The notes under the pieces are model-generated. The model saw only the letters and a list, made by a program, of their open reading frames with translations, ran no database searches and was not told where the DNA came from. A stretch of DNA of 64,000 nt from Pseudomonadota bacterium (lineage in GTDB: Bacteria > Pseudomonadota > Gammaproteobacteria > Pseudomonadales > Oceanobacteraceae), in contig JAIXHJ010000004.1 in NCBI GenBank assembly GCA_030145845.1, positions 307,235 through 371,234 of the forward strand, read 5' to 3'. Shown here one piece after another: positions 1-10,019 of this stretch (position 1 is its first letter; every line of letters begins with the position of its first letter). The position numbers and the translations under genes are program-made.

Positions 1-2062
1 TTTCCTGCAGCGCGGTTTCGGTGATTTCCAGTTCAAGACGCCCCGGATCAATGGCCAGACCGTTCAGCAGGGACGACAGAAAATCCATAAAATGGCTGTC
101 GGTCAGTTGCCGGACCGACACATTGACCGACACAAACAGGTCCGGATAACCGGCTTCGGTCCAGCGTTGCAGTTCATGCAGACTTTCCGTCAGCACCCAC
201 TGGCCGATTTCAATAATCACATCACTCTGCTCGGCGATGGGAATAAACCGGTCCGGCGGCACGGCCCCCAGATCCGGGCTGTACCAGCGGCACAGGGCCT
301 CGCCACCAATAACCCGGCCGGTATCCAGATCCACCAGCGGCTGATACGCCAGCGCCAGCTCATTTTCCCGTACCGCCTGCTTCAGATGACGCTCAATGCG
401 CAGTCGTTCATTGAATTCCATCGCCAGGTTGAAGTCATAAATACAGTAGCGGTTTTTGCCCTGTCGTTTGGCTTCAAACAAGGCGGTATCCGCTGCTTTG
501 AGCAGGGCTTCATAATGCTTAATCGAGGGTTTGGAAATCACAATGCCGATACTGGCGGAAACTTCCACGGCTTCACGGCTGAGCCTGACCGGCTTTTTCA
601 CTGCATCGAGCAGTTTTTCCGCAATCACTTCCAGACCGGATTCCTGTTCAACCTCAGGAATCAGAATCACAAATTCATCACCGCCGATACGGGCAACGGT
701 ATCCTCTTCCCGCACTGACTGGCGGAAGCGTTCCGCCATCACCTTCAGCAGCTCGTCGCCTTCCGAATGCCCCAGGGTATCGTTGACCAGTTTAAAACCG
801 TCAAGATCCAGATACAGAATGCCCAGCTGACGGTTATGCTGACTGTTTTCTTCCAGTGTTTTCTGCATCACCCGCTCAAGGTGCACCCGGTTACCAACAC
901 CGGTCAGGGAATCAGAAAAGGCCAGCTTTTCGAGGCTGCTTTCCACCCGGCGCAGATCACTGATATCGGAAAAGGTAATCACATAATTGGTGATTTCACC
1001 GTTGTCATCCTGAATGGAGCAGACATGCTCCCAGGCCGGGAACATATCACCGTTCTTACGCCGGCAGGATATTTCCCCGCTCCAGTGTTTATCCGGTTCA
1101 CTGATCAGACGCGGATAAAAATGATCGCGGTAACGCCGGGCATGCAGGAAGTCGTCCGGCATCAGCCCCATCACTTCGTCAGCCGCATAGCCGGTAATAT
1201 CAGAAAAAGCCGGGTTAACACTGAGCACCCGCCGCTCAGAATCCGTAATCAGAATCCCCTCGGAGGTAGCATCAAATACCGCGCTCGCCTGACGCAGTTT
1301 TTCCTGCTCCATAAAGCGTTCGTGAATATCATGCACCACCCCGATAACCCGCCGTTCACCGTCTGACCAGCGGAACAGACTGGCAAAAATCTCGACCTTG
1401 CGGTATTCCCCGTCATCGTCTTCGCGGTAGCGGACCACCTGCTGAAAATCGCTGTCGGTGCCGATTTTTTCGCGGATTTTATCCTGATCATCCGGATGTA
1501 CCCGGCTCAGCAGTTCATCCAGTGAATGCGCAATCAGACGTGGTGCGCGCACATTCAGCGCCGGCGGTTCCGGCATATCACTGCTGCCCGGCTCCCATTC
1601 CCAGATACGCATCCGCGCCGCATTCAGAGCCAGCCGTAAGCGCTCTTCGGATTTGCGGATTTCCAGATCAGCGTGATGACGGGTAATCGCCATGCGGATA
1701 GCGGCTTCAATTTCACGCTTTTCAAACGGCTTGACCATATAACCGTAAGGCAGACTGGCCGTGGCTTCATCCAGGGTTTTATCGTCACTGTATGCAGACA
1801 GAAAAATAATCGGGATGGCATATTTTCCGGCAATAATGCGTGCGGCTTCGGTCCCCAGCATCTCGGTATCCAGGTGAATGTCCATCATGATCAGATCGGG
1901 AGTCAGCGCTTCAGCCTGTTCGACCGCCGCCTCGCCACTGGACACACTGGCCACCACGTCATAACCCAGATCTTCGAGAGTCAGCTTCAGATCCAGCGCA
2001 GTAATCTTTTCGTCTTCGACAATCAGTATCCGTTTCGGGAAACGTTTATTACTGCTGTTCAT
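1..2062 (-). CDS. REC-PAS-GGDEF-EAL response regulator (partial, runs off left edge)
   Basis: This cytoplasmic response regulator probably makes and/or breaks cyclic-di-GMP. Reading leftward from ATG 2062, an N-terminal receiver domain (about residues 10-125) carries the phospho-acceptor Asp in MMDIHL and the conserved Lys in VKPFEK. One or two PAS domains follow (about 140-390), then a GGDEF domain with an intact GGDEF motif near residue 457, then an EAL domain whose EALCRW signature lies near residue 581. The C-terminus is outside the window. The start overlaps the end of the histidine kinase gene by 14 bases, so the two are probably translationally coupled and form one two-component pair. 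Both catalytic signatures look intact as far as they can be read, so the net direction of activity cannot be predicted. Confidence 0.9.
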   Translation of the reverse strand, partial: MNSSNKRFPKRILIVEDEKITALDLKLTLEDLGYDVVASVSSGEAAVEQAEALTPDLIMMDIHLDTEMLGTEAARIIAGKYAIPIIFLSAYSDDKTLDEATASLPYGYMVKPFEKREIEAAIRMAITRHHADLEIRKSEERLRLALNAARMRIWEWEPGSSDMPEPPALNVRAPRLIAHSLDELLSRVHPDDQDKIREKIGTDSDFQQVVRYREDDDGEYRKVEIFASLFRWSDGERRVIGVVHDIHERFMEQEKLRQASAVFDATSEGILITDSERRVLSVNPAFSDITGYAADEVMGLMPDDFLHARRYRDHFYPRLISEPDKHWSGEISCRRKNGDMFPAWEHVCSIQDDNGEITNYVITFSDISDLRRVESSLEKLAFSDSLTGVGNRVHLERVMQKTLEENSQHNRQLGILYLDLDGFKLVNDTLGHSEGDELLKVMAERFRQSVREEDTVARIGGDEFVILIPEVEQESGLEVIAEKLLDAVKKPVRLSREAVEVSASIGIVISKPSIKHYEALLKAADTALFEAKRQGKNRYCIYDFNLAMEFNERLRIERHLKQAVRENELALAYQPLVDLDTGRVIGGEALCRWYSPDLGAVPPDRFIPIAEQSDVIIEIGQWVLTESLHELQRWTEAGYPDLFVSVNVSVRQLTDSHFMDFLSSLLNGLAIDPGRLELEITETALQE

Positions 2063-3875
2063 CGTCTGCATCCTGGCAATTAAAAATAAGATGAAAAACC
2101 GTGCCCGGGCCGTCCAGCAGCTGCAGTTCTGCGTGCATCTGATCGGCCAGTCCCGGTACCAGCTGAAACCCCAGTGATGACGATTTTCCCGGCCCCATAC
2201 CCGCAGGCAGCCCGACACCGTTATCACCGATAAGCAGACAATGGTGCCTGCCACTGGTGGTCAGCGATAAATGAATTTCCCCGGCCCGGCCATCGGGAAA
2301 GGCGTGTTTGATGGAATTGGTCACCAGTTCGTTAATCAGCAGTCCGAACGGCAGCGCGCTGTCGAGATCCAGATAACTCTGCTCAATATCGGTATCAATC
2401 AGAATGGTGAGGTTGCGCGCCTGGGAAAAATAACTGCGTTTGAGCAGATCGGCGAGACGGCGGATATAGGATACGGTTTCAATACGGTCATAATTTTTCT
2501 GTTCGTACAGCAGCTGATGAATCAGTGCCATGGCCTTGATCCGGCCCTGACTTTCTTCAAAGTAAGCCCGCACTTCCTCCGGCACACTGCGCGACTGCAG
2601 ACTGAGCAGACTGGAAACGACCTGCAGATTATTTTTCACCCGGTGGTGGACTTCATTCAGCAGCGCGGTTTTTTCATTCAGGCTGCGGATCAGGTTCTGC
2701 TGAATATCCTTCTGTACCGAAATATCGATAATGGTCGCCAGAATCCGGGTGCCTTCGGGAAACTCCAGTGGTGTCAGACCGATTTCCACCGGGAAGAGTT
2801 TGCCGTTTTTGCGTTTGGCATACAGTTCACGCATTGCCGCCATGGCTCTGGCCTGAGGATTATGCTGATAACCGGAACGCAGACTGACATGGTGCGGGCG
2901 GATATCATCCGGCACCAGGTCTTCCACCGTCAGTGAATACATTTCCTGATTGGCATAGCCGAACATTTCACTGGCGCGGTGATTAACCAACAGTATGCGG
3001 CCGCTGTTATCGGTCAGAATCAGACCATCCTGCGTGTGTTCCACAACCTGCCGGAAACGTTCTTCACTGAACCGGAGCATGGATTCGCCGGCCACCCGGT
3101 CAGAAATATCAATGGCCGAGGGAATCAGATGCGTCACCCTGCCTTCTTCGTCCTGCAGCGGCGCGAGCATAAAGTCGACCATCATGCGCTTGTCGCCGGC
3201 CGTGCGGATCGGCGCATCAAAACGCGAGGTGTCTCCGGCCGCCGCCCGTTCCACCGCCTGCTTCAGCTTCTGCTGTGCCTGCGGGTCATAACTCCACCAG
3301 AAGCAATCCCAGAATTTTTTGCCGATCACATCCTCCGCCACAATACCGGCCGCATCCAGCGGCGCACGGTTGGTATCGAGCATGGTGCCATCCGGGCTGA
3401 GCACACCGACAAAGGTAAACAGGTTATCGAGCACCCGGCGGGCCAGCAGCGGACTTTTACCGGTCAGAGGGGTTTTCTGCAGCCTGGCTGACAGTAACAC
3501 ACCGGTGATGCTGTCAGGGCCACTGAACAGCGGTGAAGCGGATAACAGCCAGCTCTGCTGTTTCCCCTGTGCGTCATGCAGCAACAGACTGACGTCGGTT
3601 AACGACCGGCCATCGGTGACTACCGCCCGCAATTCCGCCAGCAGGTTATCCGCTGTTGCTGGCCAGACCTCGGCCAGCGGCAGTCCGATATGCTCTTCCG
3701 GGGAAAAGTGACTGATGCCGGCCAGTACCTGATTAATCAGACGGAAATGCAGCTGTTCATCCAGAACGGCAAATCCCTGATCGGCATGACGCAGCAGAAA
3801 TTCATTCATCTGATCCGGCAGATCCTTAAACCGGTCAGTATTATTATTAATATCACCAATAAAAGGCGTATCCAT
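2049..3875 (-). CDS. PAS-domain sensor histidine kinase, HisKA_2 type
   Basis: A 608-residue sensor kinase with no obvious signal peptide or membrane segment, so it probably senses a cytoplasmic cue. Three PAS-like domains (about residues 26-120, 145-265 and 275-385) precede a HisKA_2 dimerisation domain with the phospho-acceptor signature HHRVKNNLQ near residue 411. The HATPase_c domain (about 480-600) has NELVTNSIKHAF and the G-box DNGVGLP. It ends within the start of the REC-GGDEF-EAL gene, its likely phosphotransfer partner. HisKA_2 kinases commonly pair with regulators of this receiver type. The signal is not evident from sequence. Confidence 0.9.
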   Translation of the reverse strand: MDTPFIGDINNNTDRFKDLPDQMNEFLLRHADQGFAVLDEQLHFRLINQVLAGISHFSPEEHIGLPLAEVWPATADNLLAELRAVVTDGRSLTDVSLLLHDAQGKQQSWLLSASPLFSGPDSITGVLLSARLQKTPLTGKSPLLARRVLDNLFTFVGVLSPDGTMLDTNRAPLDAAGIVAEDVIGKKFWDCFWWSYDPQAQQKLKQAVERAAAGDTSRFDAPIRTAGDKRMMVDFMLAPLQDEEGRVTHLIPSAIDISDRVAGESMLRFSEERFRQVVEHTQDGLILTDNSGRILLVNHRASEMFGYANQEMYSLTVEDLVPDDIRPHHVSLRSGYQHNPQARAMAAMRELYAKRKNGKLFPVEIGLTPLEFPEGTRILATIIDISVQKDIQQNLIRSLNEKTALLNEVHHRVKNNLQVVSSLLSLQSRSVPEEVRAYFEESQGRIKAMALIHQLLYEQKNYDRIETVSYIRRLADLLKRSYFSQARNLTILIDTDIEQSYLDLDSALPFGLLINELVTNSIKHAFPDGRAGEIHLSLTTSGRHHCLLIGDNGVGLPAGMGPGKSSSLGFQLVPGLADQMHAELQLLDGPGTVFHLIFNCQDADDEQQ

Positions 3876-3965
3876 ACAGAGCGCTCAGCCGCTACTTTCA
3901 TTTCAGCTTAAGCCAATTTCTGCACAGACAGTAGACAGGGGTTACAAAAATACGCCGGATTGAAA

Positions 3966-3992
3966 CAAAAGGGCGCAGTCTGACTGCGCCCT
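3966..3992 (-). terminator. Rho-independent terminator of the lactate operon
   Basis: A 10-bp perfect stem (GGGCGCAGTC paired with GACTGCGCCC, 3971-3991) lies just past the dld stop codon. On the minus strand it is followed by a T-rich run (TTTTGTTT). Its position fits termination of lutABC-dld transcription. Confidence 0.8.
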
Positions 3993-4001
3993 TTATTCCA
4001 T

Positions 4002-6809
4002 TTATCTGCTGACTCTGTCTAATAAGTAGAACAGAGAGTGATAAGGAATTTCTCCGTGTCGCGTCAGACCAATTTCACAGGTGCGGCTGGTTGAAATACC
4101 TTCCTCGCAGTGCTGCACCTGCGCTTTTAACGGCGCCAGTGCAGAAGCATTCAGCTCCGGCAGCATAAACCCCTTATCACCGGCAAAACCGCAGCAGGTA
4201 ATATCCGCCGGCACCACCACCTCTTCGGCGCAGTGACGCGCCAGCTGAATCAGCTCTTCGCCCAGTCCCTGTTTGGCAGTTGAACAGGTAACGTGTACCG
4301 CCACCGGGCCTGTCGTCTTTGTCAGCTCAAGTTTCGGCACCAGCCAGTGATTGGCGAAACGTACCGGGTCGAGCAGCTGAATGCGCTCATCCAGTTGCTG
4401 CTGCATACGGAAGACACAGGGGCTGGTATCAATCAGCACCGGAATGCGGCCATGATCCGAGGCCTGCAGCAGCGCCTCATTCAGCCGTGCCCGCATGGCA
4501 TCGGCCTGTTCAAAATGGCCTTTGCTTTCCAGAGGCATACCACAGCAGTGCTGATCCTGGCCGGGCAGCATGGCGATCTGCACACCGGCTTTCTGCGCCA
4601 GTTCCAGCGTCACCTGCATCAGGCTGCGCGGATCATTTTCCTGTGGTGATGGCCCCATGGTGCGGCTGGCACAGCTGGGAAAATAAATAATATCCGTGGT
4701 TTCACTGACGCCGTACGCACACGGGCTGACCTGAGCGGCAGCACCCGGCATGGCATCATGCCACAGCGGCGTAGTGCCGAACGACAGCGTGTTCAGCCCT
4801 TTTGACAGCGCGATCAGGGTTTTGTCGCCGACCAGATCACGGCTGAAATCCGTCAGGCGGAAGGCAGCCCGGCTGGCGCGGGTGATGCCGGCAAAATGAC
4901 CGGCGACCCAGCGTGCTTTGCCGGCGTGTTTCTGATTGCGCTCACTGCGCAGTTTACGGCTCAGATCACCGGTATTGATGCCAACCGGACAGGCCATACT
5001 GCACAGACCGTCAGCGGCACAGGTATCCACGCCCTGGTACTGGTAGTCCTGCAGCAGAGCGGCATAATTTTCATTCCGGCCATCGCGTTGCTGGCGCTTC
5101 AGTTCGCGCATGATCACAATGCGCTGGCGCGGTGTCAGGGTCAGGTTGCGCGATGGACACACTGGTTCGCAGAAACCACATTCAATACAGGGATCAATCA
5201 GATCATCGGCTTCCGGAATCGGTTTCAGATTTTCAATATGGGTGCGCAGATTACGGGTCAGGATCACATCCGGATTGAGCAGTGTCTGCGGATCGAAGGC
5301 ATCCTTGATCGCCCACATCAGCTCATAGGCCTGAGCGCCCCACTCCATCTCCACAAACGGTGCCATATTGCGTCCGGTACCGTGCTCTGCTTTCAGTGAA
5401 CCATCGTAACGGCCGACCACCAGCACACAGACTTCATCCATAAAGTCGGCATAACGCTGCACTTCGGCCGGATCGGTGAAATTCTGGGTAAAGACAAAAT
5501 GCAGGTTACCGGCCAGCGCATGACCGAAAATAATGGCTTCATCATAATGGTATTTTTTAAACAGCGCCTGTAACTCCAGCACTGCCGGCGCCAGATTTTC
5601 CACCGGAAACGCGACATCTTCGATGATGACGGTAGTACCTTTGGCACGCACGGCCCCGACCGCCGGGAACAGTCCTTTACGGATATTCCAGTACAGTGCA
5701 CAGGTATCTTTATCCGTGGTAAAGGTTTTTGGCTGCAGGGTCTGAAAATCCTGCAGCGCCGCCGTGGTTGCCTGAATATTCTGTTGCAGTTCGTCATGAC
5801 TGCTGCCACGCACCTCCACCAGCAGTGCCGCGACGTCGTCGTCCAGGCTGCGCAGATAATCCGGCATCCCCGCTTTATTTTCCACCGAACGCAGACCGGC
5901 ACGGTCCATCAGTTCCACGGCCGCCACCGGTGCTTCACTGAGCACGGTTACCGCCCGGCTGGTCTGTTCAATATCTGCAAACAGCAGCAGCGCCGACGCT
6001 TTGTGCGCGTGTTCGGTAACCGTGTGATAAGTGACTTCGGAAATAAAGCCCAGTGTACCTTCTGAGCCGACCAGCACATGCTGCAGAATATCAATCGGGT
6101 CATCATAATCGGCCAGCGCATTGAGGCTGTAACCCGTGGTGTTTTTAATGCTGAATTTTTTTTCAATCCGGGCTTTCAGCTGCGGATTATCCAGCACCTG
6201 CTGACGCAGAGTGGTTAACGTCTGCAGCAGTGGCGCATGACTGCTGCGGAAAGCCGCCCGCGAAGCGTCATCGGCGGTATCCAGCAGCGTGCCATCCGCC
6301 AGAATAACGCGCAGTGACGCCAGTGTCTGATAAGTATTCTGCGCCGTGCCACAACACATACCGGAAGCATTATTGGCGACAATGCCACCGATTTTACAGG
6401 TGTTGATCGACGCCGGGTCCGGGCCGATTTTACGCGCATAAGGCGCCAGCAGCTGATTGGCCCGGGCACCGATCAACCCGGGTTGCGCCTGCAGTCTGGC
6501 GCCATTGTCGAGAATAACACTCTGATTCCAGCCGTTCCCCAGCCGCACCAGTACACCATCCGTCACAGCCTGACCGGACAGACTGGTGCCGGCAGCGCGG
6601 AACGTAATGTGCACGCCGAACTCCGGCGCCAGCTGCAACAGGCGCCGGACTTCCTGTTCGTTGATAACGGTTACCACCAGTTGCGGGATCAGGCGGTAAA
6701 AACTGGCATCAGTACCAAACGCCAGCGTACGCAGCGGGTCGCTGACCAGACGCTCTTCATCAATAAATTCTGCCAGTGCCGCAGCATAGCGGCGGTAATT
6801 TTCTTTCAT
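4002..6809 (-). CDS. dld: FAD/Fe-S D-lactate dehydrogenase (Dld-II type)
   Basis: A 935-residue fused flavoprotein and iron-sulfur oxidase. In the Dld-II family this architecture oxidises D-lactate to pyruvate and passes electrons to the respiratory chain. An FAD_binding_4 domain (about residues 40-270) and an FAD-oxidase C-terminal domain (about 275-525) are followed by two 4Fe-4S motifs (CIECGFCEPVC and CAADGLCSMAC). Two cysteine-rich CCG motifs follow (CCGMPLESKG and CCGFAGDKG). The length is close to Dld-II proteins and shorter than YdiJ. It starts three bases after the lutC stop codon, so it is the last gene of the lactate operon. D-lactate as substrate is inferred from family and context; D-2-hydroxyglutarate is an alternative. 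Confidence 0.85.
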   Translation of the reverse strand: MKENYRRYAAALAEFIDEERLVSDPLRTLAFGTDASFYRLIPQLVVTVINEQEVRRLLQLAPEFGVHITFRAAGTSLSGQAVTDGVLVRLGNGWNQSVILDNGARLQAQPGLIGARANQLLAPYARKIGPDPASINTCKIGGIVANNASGMCCGTAQNTYQTLASLRVILADGTLLDTADDASRAAFRSSHAPLLQTLTTLRQQVLDNPQLKARIEKKFSIKNTTGYSLNALADYDDPIDILQHVLVGSEGTLGFISEVTYHTVTEHAHKASALLLFADIEQTSRAVTVLSEAPVAAVELMDRAGLRSVENKAGMPDYLRSLDDDVAALLVEVRGSSHDELQQNIQATTAALQDFQTLQPKTFTTDKDTCALYWNIRKGLFPAVGAVRAKGTTVIIEDVAFPVENLAPAVLELQALFKKYHYDEAIIFGHALAGNLHFVFTQNFTDPAEVQRYADFMDEVCVLVVGRYDGSLKAEHGTGRNMAPFVEMEWGAQAYELMWAIKDAFDPQTLLNPDVILTRNLRTHIENLKPIPEADDLIDPCIECGFCEPVCPSRNLTLTPRQRIVIMRELKRQQRDGRNENYAALLQDYQYQGVDTCAADGLCSMACPVGINTGDLSRKLRSERNQKHAGKARWVAGHFAGITRASRAAFRLTDFSRDLVGDKTLIALSKGLNTLSFGTTPLWHDAMPGAAAQVSPCAYGVSETTDIIYFPSCASRTMGPSPQENDPRSLMQVTLELAQKAGVQIAMLPGQDQHCCGMPLESKGHFEQADAMRARLNEALLQASDHGRIPVLIDTSPCVFRMQQQLDERIQLLDPVRFANHWLVPKLELTKTTGPVAVHVTCSTAKQGLGEELIQLARHCAEEVVVPADITCCGFAGDKGFMLPELNASALAPLKAQVQHCEEGISTSRTCEIGLTRHGEIPYHSLFYLLDRVSR

Positions 6810-6812
6810 CGG

Positions 6813-7463
6813 TCAGGCGTCCGTCATCAGTAACACAATCAGTTCTTTCGGGCCGTGGGCACCGTAGGCCAGCGTCTGCTGAATATCCGCCGTTTTGCTC
6901 GGCCCGGAAATCAGTAACAGGTTGGTCGGCAGTGGCTGCGGCAGGCCGCCCTGTGTCACCCAGGCCGAAAAACCCGCCTGCATGGCGGACGCCGGCAGCA
7001 GCACAATATTGAGTGGCGGTACCAGTGACAGTGTGCGTGGTTCCTGTGGCCCGGTATTCACCACCAGCGTGCCGGTCTCTGCCAGCCCCGCCAGCGCCAC
7101 ACTGAAACCGGCATCAATCTGTGTAAACAGATCGTCTTTGCTCAGCGTTTCCGTAACACAGTCACAATCCAGCTGCGCACCCAATGCCGCCACCAGCGCT
7201 TCACCAGCGTCTGTTCTGCCACTGCGCAGCACCCGGATATTTTTTTCCGCCAGACGTTGCGCCAGTACCGCAATCCAGTCCTGCTGACGGCATTCGATGA
7301 CCTCGGCGTGATTATCGCTGAGATTCTGTTTAAACAGCGCCAGCCACTCTGCCGGCGCCGGGTCTGGCCAATGGGTGGCGACCGATAACGGCGCCACCGC
7401 TGCCGCCGGCTGCTCATTCAGGCTGGCGCGCAGACGCCCCAGAATACGTTCACGGCTGTTCAT
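6813..7463 (-). CDS. lutC: L-lactate utilisation protein LutC/LldG
   Basis: A LUD-domain protein of 216 residues, the third subunit of the LutABC (LldEFG) complex that oxidises L-lactate to pyruvate. The LUD fold region includes GLAETGTLVVNTG and the C-terminal LLISGPSKTADIQ, both typical of the family. The gene starts at ATG 7463, overlapping the lutB stop as TGATG, and ends three bases before dld. A GTG one codon upstream is a less likely start. The tight overlaps imply one polycistronic message. Confidence 0.88.
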   Translation of the reverse strand: MNSRERILGRLRASLNEQPAAAVAPLSVATHWPDPAPAEWLALFKQNLSDNHAEVIECRQQDWIAVLAQRLAEKNIRVLRSGRTDAGEALVAALGAQLDCDCVTETLSKDDLFTQIDAGFSVALAGLAETGTLVVNTGPQEPRTLSLVPPLNIVLLPASAMQAGFSAWVTQGGLPQPLPTNLLLISGPSKTADIQQTLAYGAHGPKELIVLLMTDA

Positions 7464-9016
7464 CACTGTTCCCCCTGGGGACGGCTGACATCACTGGCGA
7501 CACCCGCCGCTTTTGCCAGTTCATGCAGACTTTGCGTTGCCGGCAGCGGCGTGCTGCGGGAATCGGTCCAGGGCGACAGCAGTTTCTTCGCCGCGGCGGA
7601 GGCAAACAGCCGGCGGCTGCGCGTCATGCCCCAGGTCATCAGCCGGTACAGCGCCGGCAACCTGTGCCCCAGCGCCCAGCCTTTCCAGATCAGGCTCTCG
7701 CCCAGCGTGCGTTTGCTGCCACGCCCTTGCACAGCTGCGGCAGCCGGATCCGCAGCATTCACAAATTGTGGACTGTTGGCTTCTGCGCGTAATTCACGGA
7801 TTAAATCCGGCAGCGGGATACGCACCGGACAGGCTTCACCACAGGCACCGTTCAACGAGCAGGCACTGACCATATCGCCGTATTGTTCCAGCCCGCCGAT
7901 CTGTGGCGTCACCACCTGACCGATCGGTCCGGGATAGGTTGAACCATAGGCATGACCGCCGATACGCGCATACACCGGACAATGATTCATACAGGCCCCG
8001 CAGCGGATACACTGCAGCGTCGGTTTCAGTACCGGATGGGCAAAAATACGCGAGCGGCCGTTGTCCACCAGCACCAGATGAACCTGCTCCGGGCCATCGT
8101 GTTCATCGTTCTTTTTCGGGCCGGAAATCATATTGAAATAGGTGCTGATTTTCTGCCCGGTGGCGGAGCGGGTCAGCAGCGTCAGTAATTCCGGCACATG
8201 GGAAAAATCCTCCACCACTTTTTCAATACCGGTCACCGCGATGTGCAGCTTTGGTACTGTCGTGGTCATCCGGCCATTGCCTTCGTTTTCCACCAGACAC
8301 AGGGTACCGGTATTGGCAACCGCCATATTGACGCCGGAAATGCCGGCATCCGCGTGGCGGAATTTATCGCGCAGAATGGCACGCGCATTTCCGATCATCT
8401 GATCCACATCGTCGGTATAAGGTACGTCACTGCCATCGCTGGTCTGCGCCCGGCCGTGCATCAGGTTCGCCACCTGTTCCTTATTTTTGTGGATGGCCGG
8501 CATAATAATATGCGATGGGGTTTCCCCGGCCAGCTGCACCAGATACTCGCCCATATCGCTTTCCAGACATTCAATGCCTTTTTCCTGCAGATAATGATTG
8601 AGTTCAATTTCTTCAGTGACCATGGATTTGCCTTTCACCACGGTGCGGGCATTGTTGCTGGCGAGAATGCCATGAATAACCGCACAGGCTTCTTCGGCGG
8701 TTTCTGCCCAATGCACCTGAATGCCATTGGCAGTCAGGTTTTTCTCCAGCGTTTCCAGCAATTCCGGCAATTTACTCAGGCTGTACTGACGGATGGCTTC
8801 ACCGCGGTCACGCAGACCGGATAATGCCGTTTCATCAGGAAAAACCGCCCGCCGCTTGGCCATCAGGAAATCCGATGCACCGCGGAAGCTGTGACGCAGC
8901 GCCTCATTTTCCAGCGCCATTTTTGCCCGTACTTTAAAATGCTGCTGTTGCATGGCAGCAAATTCCTGCTGTTCTTCATCCAGCGCCTGACGCAGCTCAA
9001 TCATCTCAGCGGTCAT
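7463..9016 (-). CDS. lutB: Iron-sulfur L-lactate oxidation protein LutB/LldF
   Basis: A 517-residue LUD-domain ferredoxin-like protein, the central subunit of the LutABC L-lactate oxidation complex. The LUD region spans about residues 60-310 (with VVKGKSMVTEEIELN). Two 4Fe-4S binding motifs follow, CIRCGACMNHC and CSLNGACGEAC. The C-terminal LutB-type tail carries the region around QGRGSKRTLGESLIWKGW. The start overlaps the lutA stop (TAATG) and the end overlaps lutC, so the three subunits are coupled in translation. Confidence 0.92.
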   Translation of the reverse strand: MTAEMIELRQALDEEQQEFAAMQQQHFKVRAKMALENEALRHSFRGASDFLMAKRRAVFPDETALSGLRDRGEAIRQYSLSKLPELLETLEKNLTANGIQVHWAETAEEACAVIHGILASNNARTVVKGKSMVTEEIELNHYLQEKGIECLESDMGEYLVQLAGETPSHIIMPAIHKNKEQVANLMHGRAQTSDGSDVPYTDDVDQMIGNARAILRDKFRHADAGISGVNMAVANTGTLCLVENEGNGRMTTTVPKLHIAVTGIEKVVEDFSHVPELLTLLTRSATGQKISTYFNMISGPKKNDEHDGPEQVHLVLVDNGRSRIFAHPVLKPTLQCIRCGACMNHCPVYARIGGHAYGSTYPGPIGQVVTPQIGGLEQYGDMVSACSLNGACGEACPVRIPLPDLIRELRAEANSPQFVNAADPAAAAVQGRGSKRTLGESLIWKGWALGHRLPALYRLMTWGMTRSRRLFASAAAKKLLSPWTDSRSTPLPATQSLHELAKAAGVASDVSRPQGEQ

Positions 9017-9813
9017 TATTCAGCCCCCTTACCGTACAGGCGCTGATACAGCAGACTGGCCAGATGCTGCGCCCTGAGCGGCCGGCCCTGTTTTTCCAGT
9101 GTGCCGCTGATATTCATCAGACAGCCGCAGTCACCACTGACCAGACAATCGCTGCCGGTCGCGGCAATAGCCTCCGCCTTGTCGGCGGCCATAGCCGCCG
9201 AAATATCGCCCTGTTTCACCGCAAACGTGCCACCAAAACCACAGCACTCGGTTACCCGCTGCGGTTCCTGCAAGCGGACACCGGGCAGATTTTCCACCAG
9301 TGTTTTATGTTCAGCGGCAACGCCCATACCGCGGCGGGCGGAACAGGAAGTATGCAGGGCAACGTTAAGCGGCGACTGGTCGGCGGCCTGCGGCAGTTTT
9401 TTATCCAGCTGCAGCACGTTGACCATAAATTCACTGAATTCATACGTCCGCTCCGCCAGTGCCCGGACCTGCGCTTCTTCCGGCTGACCGGCGAAGAGTT
9501 TCGGATATTCCTTATGCACCATGCCGGCACAGGAGCCCATCATCACCACCAGCGGAATATCCGCCGCAAAGGCCTGCAGCTGACGCCGCGCCACCGCTCT
9601 GGCTTCGTCGTCGTAACCGGAATTCCACGCCGGCTGACCGCAGCAGGTCTGCGTCTGCGGGAAAATGACCTCAAGTCCTTCAGCCTGCAGCAGGCGGATG
9701 GCATCCATGCCGGCCTGAGGGTAGAAACTGTCGACCAGACAGGTACCCAACAGATACACGGCCCGGGGTCGGTGCGCCGGATAATGGCGACGGGAAGAGG
9801 GAGTCTGATTCAT
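9016..9813 (-). CDS. lutA: (Fe-S) L-lactate oxidation protein LutA/LldE
   Basis: A CCG-domain protein of about 265 residues, first gene of the lactate operon and a subunit of the LutABC L-lactate oxidation complex. The cysteine-rich repeats CCGQPAWNSG and CCGFGGTFAVK mark the two CCG domains that ligate Fe-S clusters in this family. The open frame extends upstream to a TTG inside the operator, but the ATG-ATG pair at 9816 and 9813 is the credible start. A GTGGA ribosome-binding site lies about seven bases before ATG 9813. Expression is probably controlled by the PdhR-type operator just upstream. Confidence 0.9.
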   Translation of the reverse strand: MNQTPSSRRHYPAHRPRAVYLLGTCLVDSFYPQAGMDAIRLLQAEGLEVIFPQTQTCCGQPAWNSGYDDEARAVARRQLQAFAADIPLVVMMGSCAGMVHKEYPKLFAGQPEEAQVRALAERTYEFSEFMVNVLQLDKKLPQAADQSPLNVALHTSCSARRGMGVAAEHKTLVENLPGVRLQEPQRVTECCGFGGTFAVKQGDISAAMAADKAEAIAATGSDCLVSGDCGCLMNISGTLEKQGRPLRAQHLASLLYQRLYGKGAE

Positions 9814-9843
9814 CATGCGGTCCACAGAGTGCCGGTTATCGGA

Positions 9844-9860
9844 AATTGGTAATACCAATT
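9844..9860. promoter_or_regulatory. PdhR/LldR-type operator upstream of lutA
   Basis: The perfect inverted repeat AATTGGTAATACCAATT (7-3-7) matches the E. coli PdhR consensus ATTGGTnnnACCAAT. It sits about 30 bases upstream of the lutA start, where binding would block transcription. A second perfect copy lies near the pdhR start on the other side of the divergent spacer. A lone half-site ATTGGT at 9951-9956 lies between them. Confidence 0.85.
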
Positions 9861-10019
9861 ACCCATTTATGATTATGTGCGGCTAAGTTACTCCGGCAGA
9901 CAGTACAGGTCAAACCCTTTGCCGGGCTTATAACCGATTAACCTATCGACATTGGTCTTATCTTTTCTGCCGGACCAAAGTGCACAGAATGACTGACAGC
10001 CAGACCTGAATCGGGTTAA

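Noticed and set aside
9016..9858. TTG at 9858 as lutA start
   Set aside because: It lies inside the operator palindrome; ATG 9813 has a ribosome-binding site and fits the family N-terminus.
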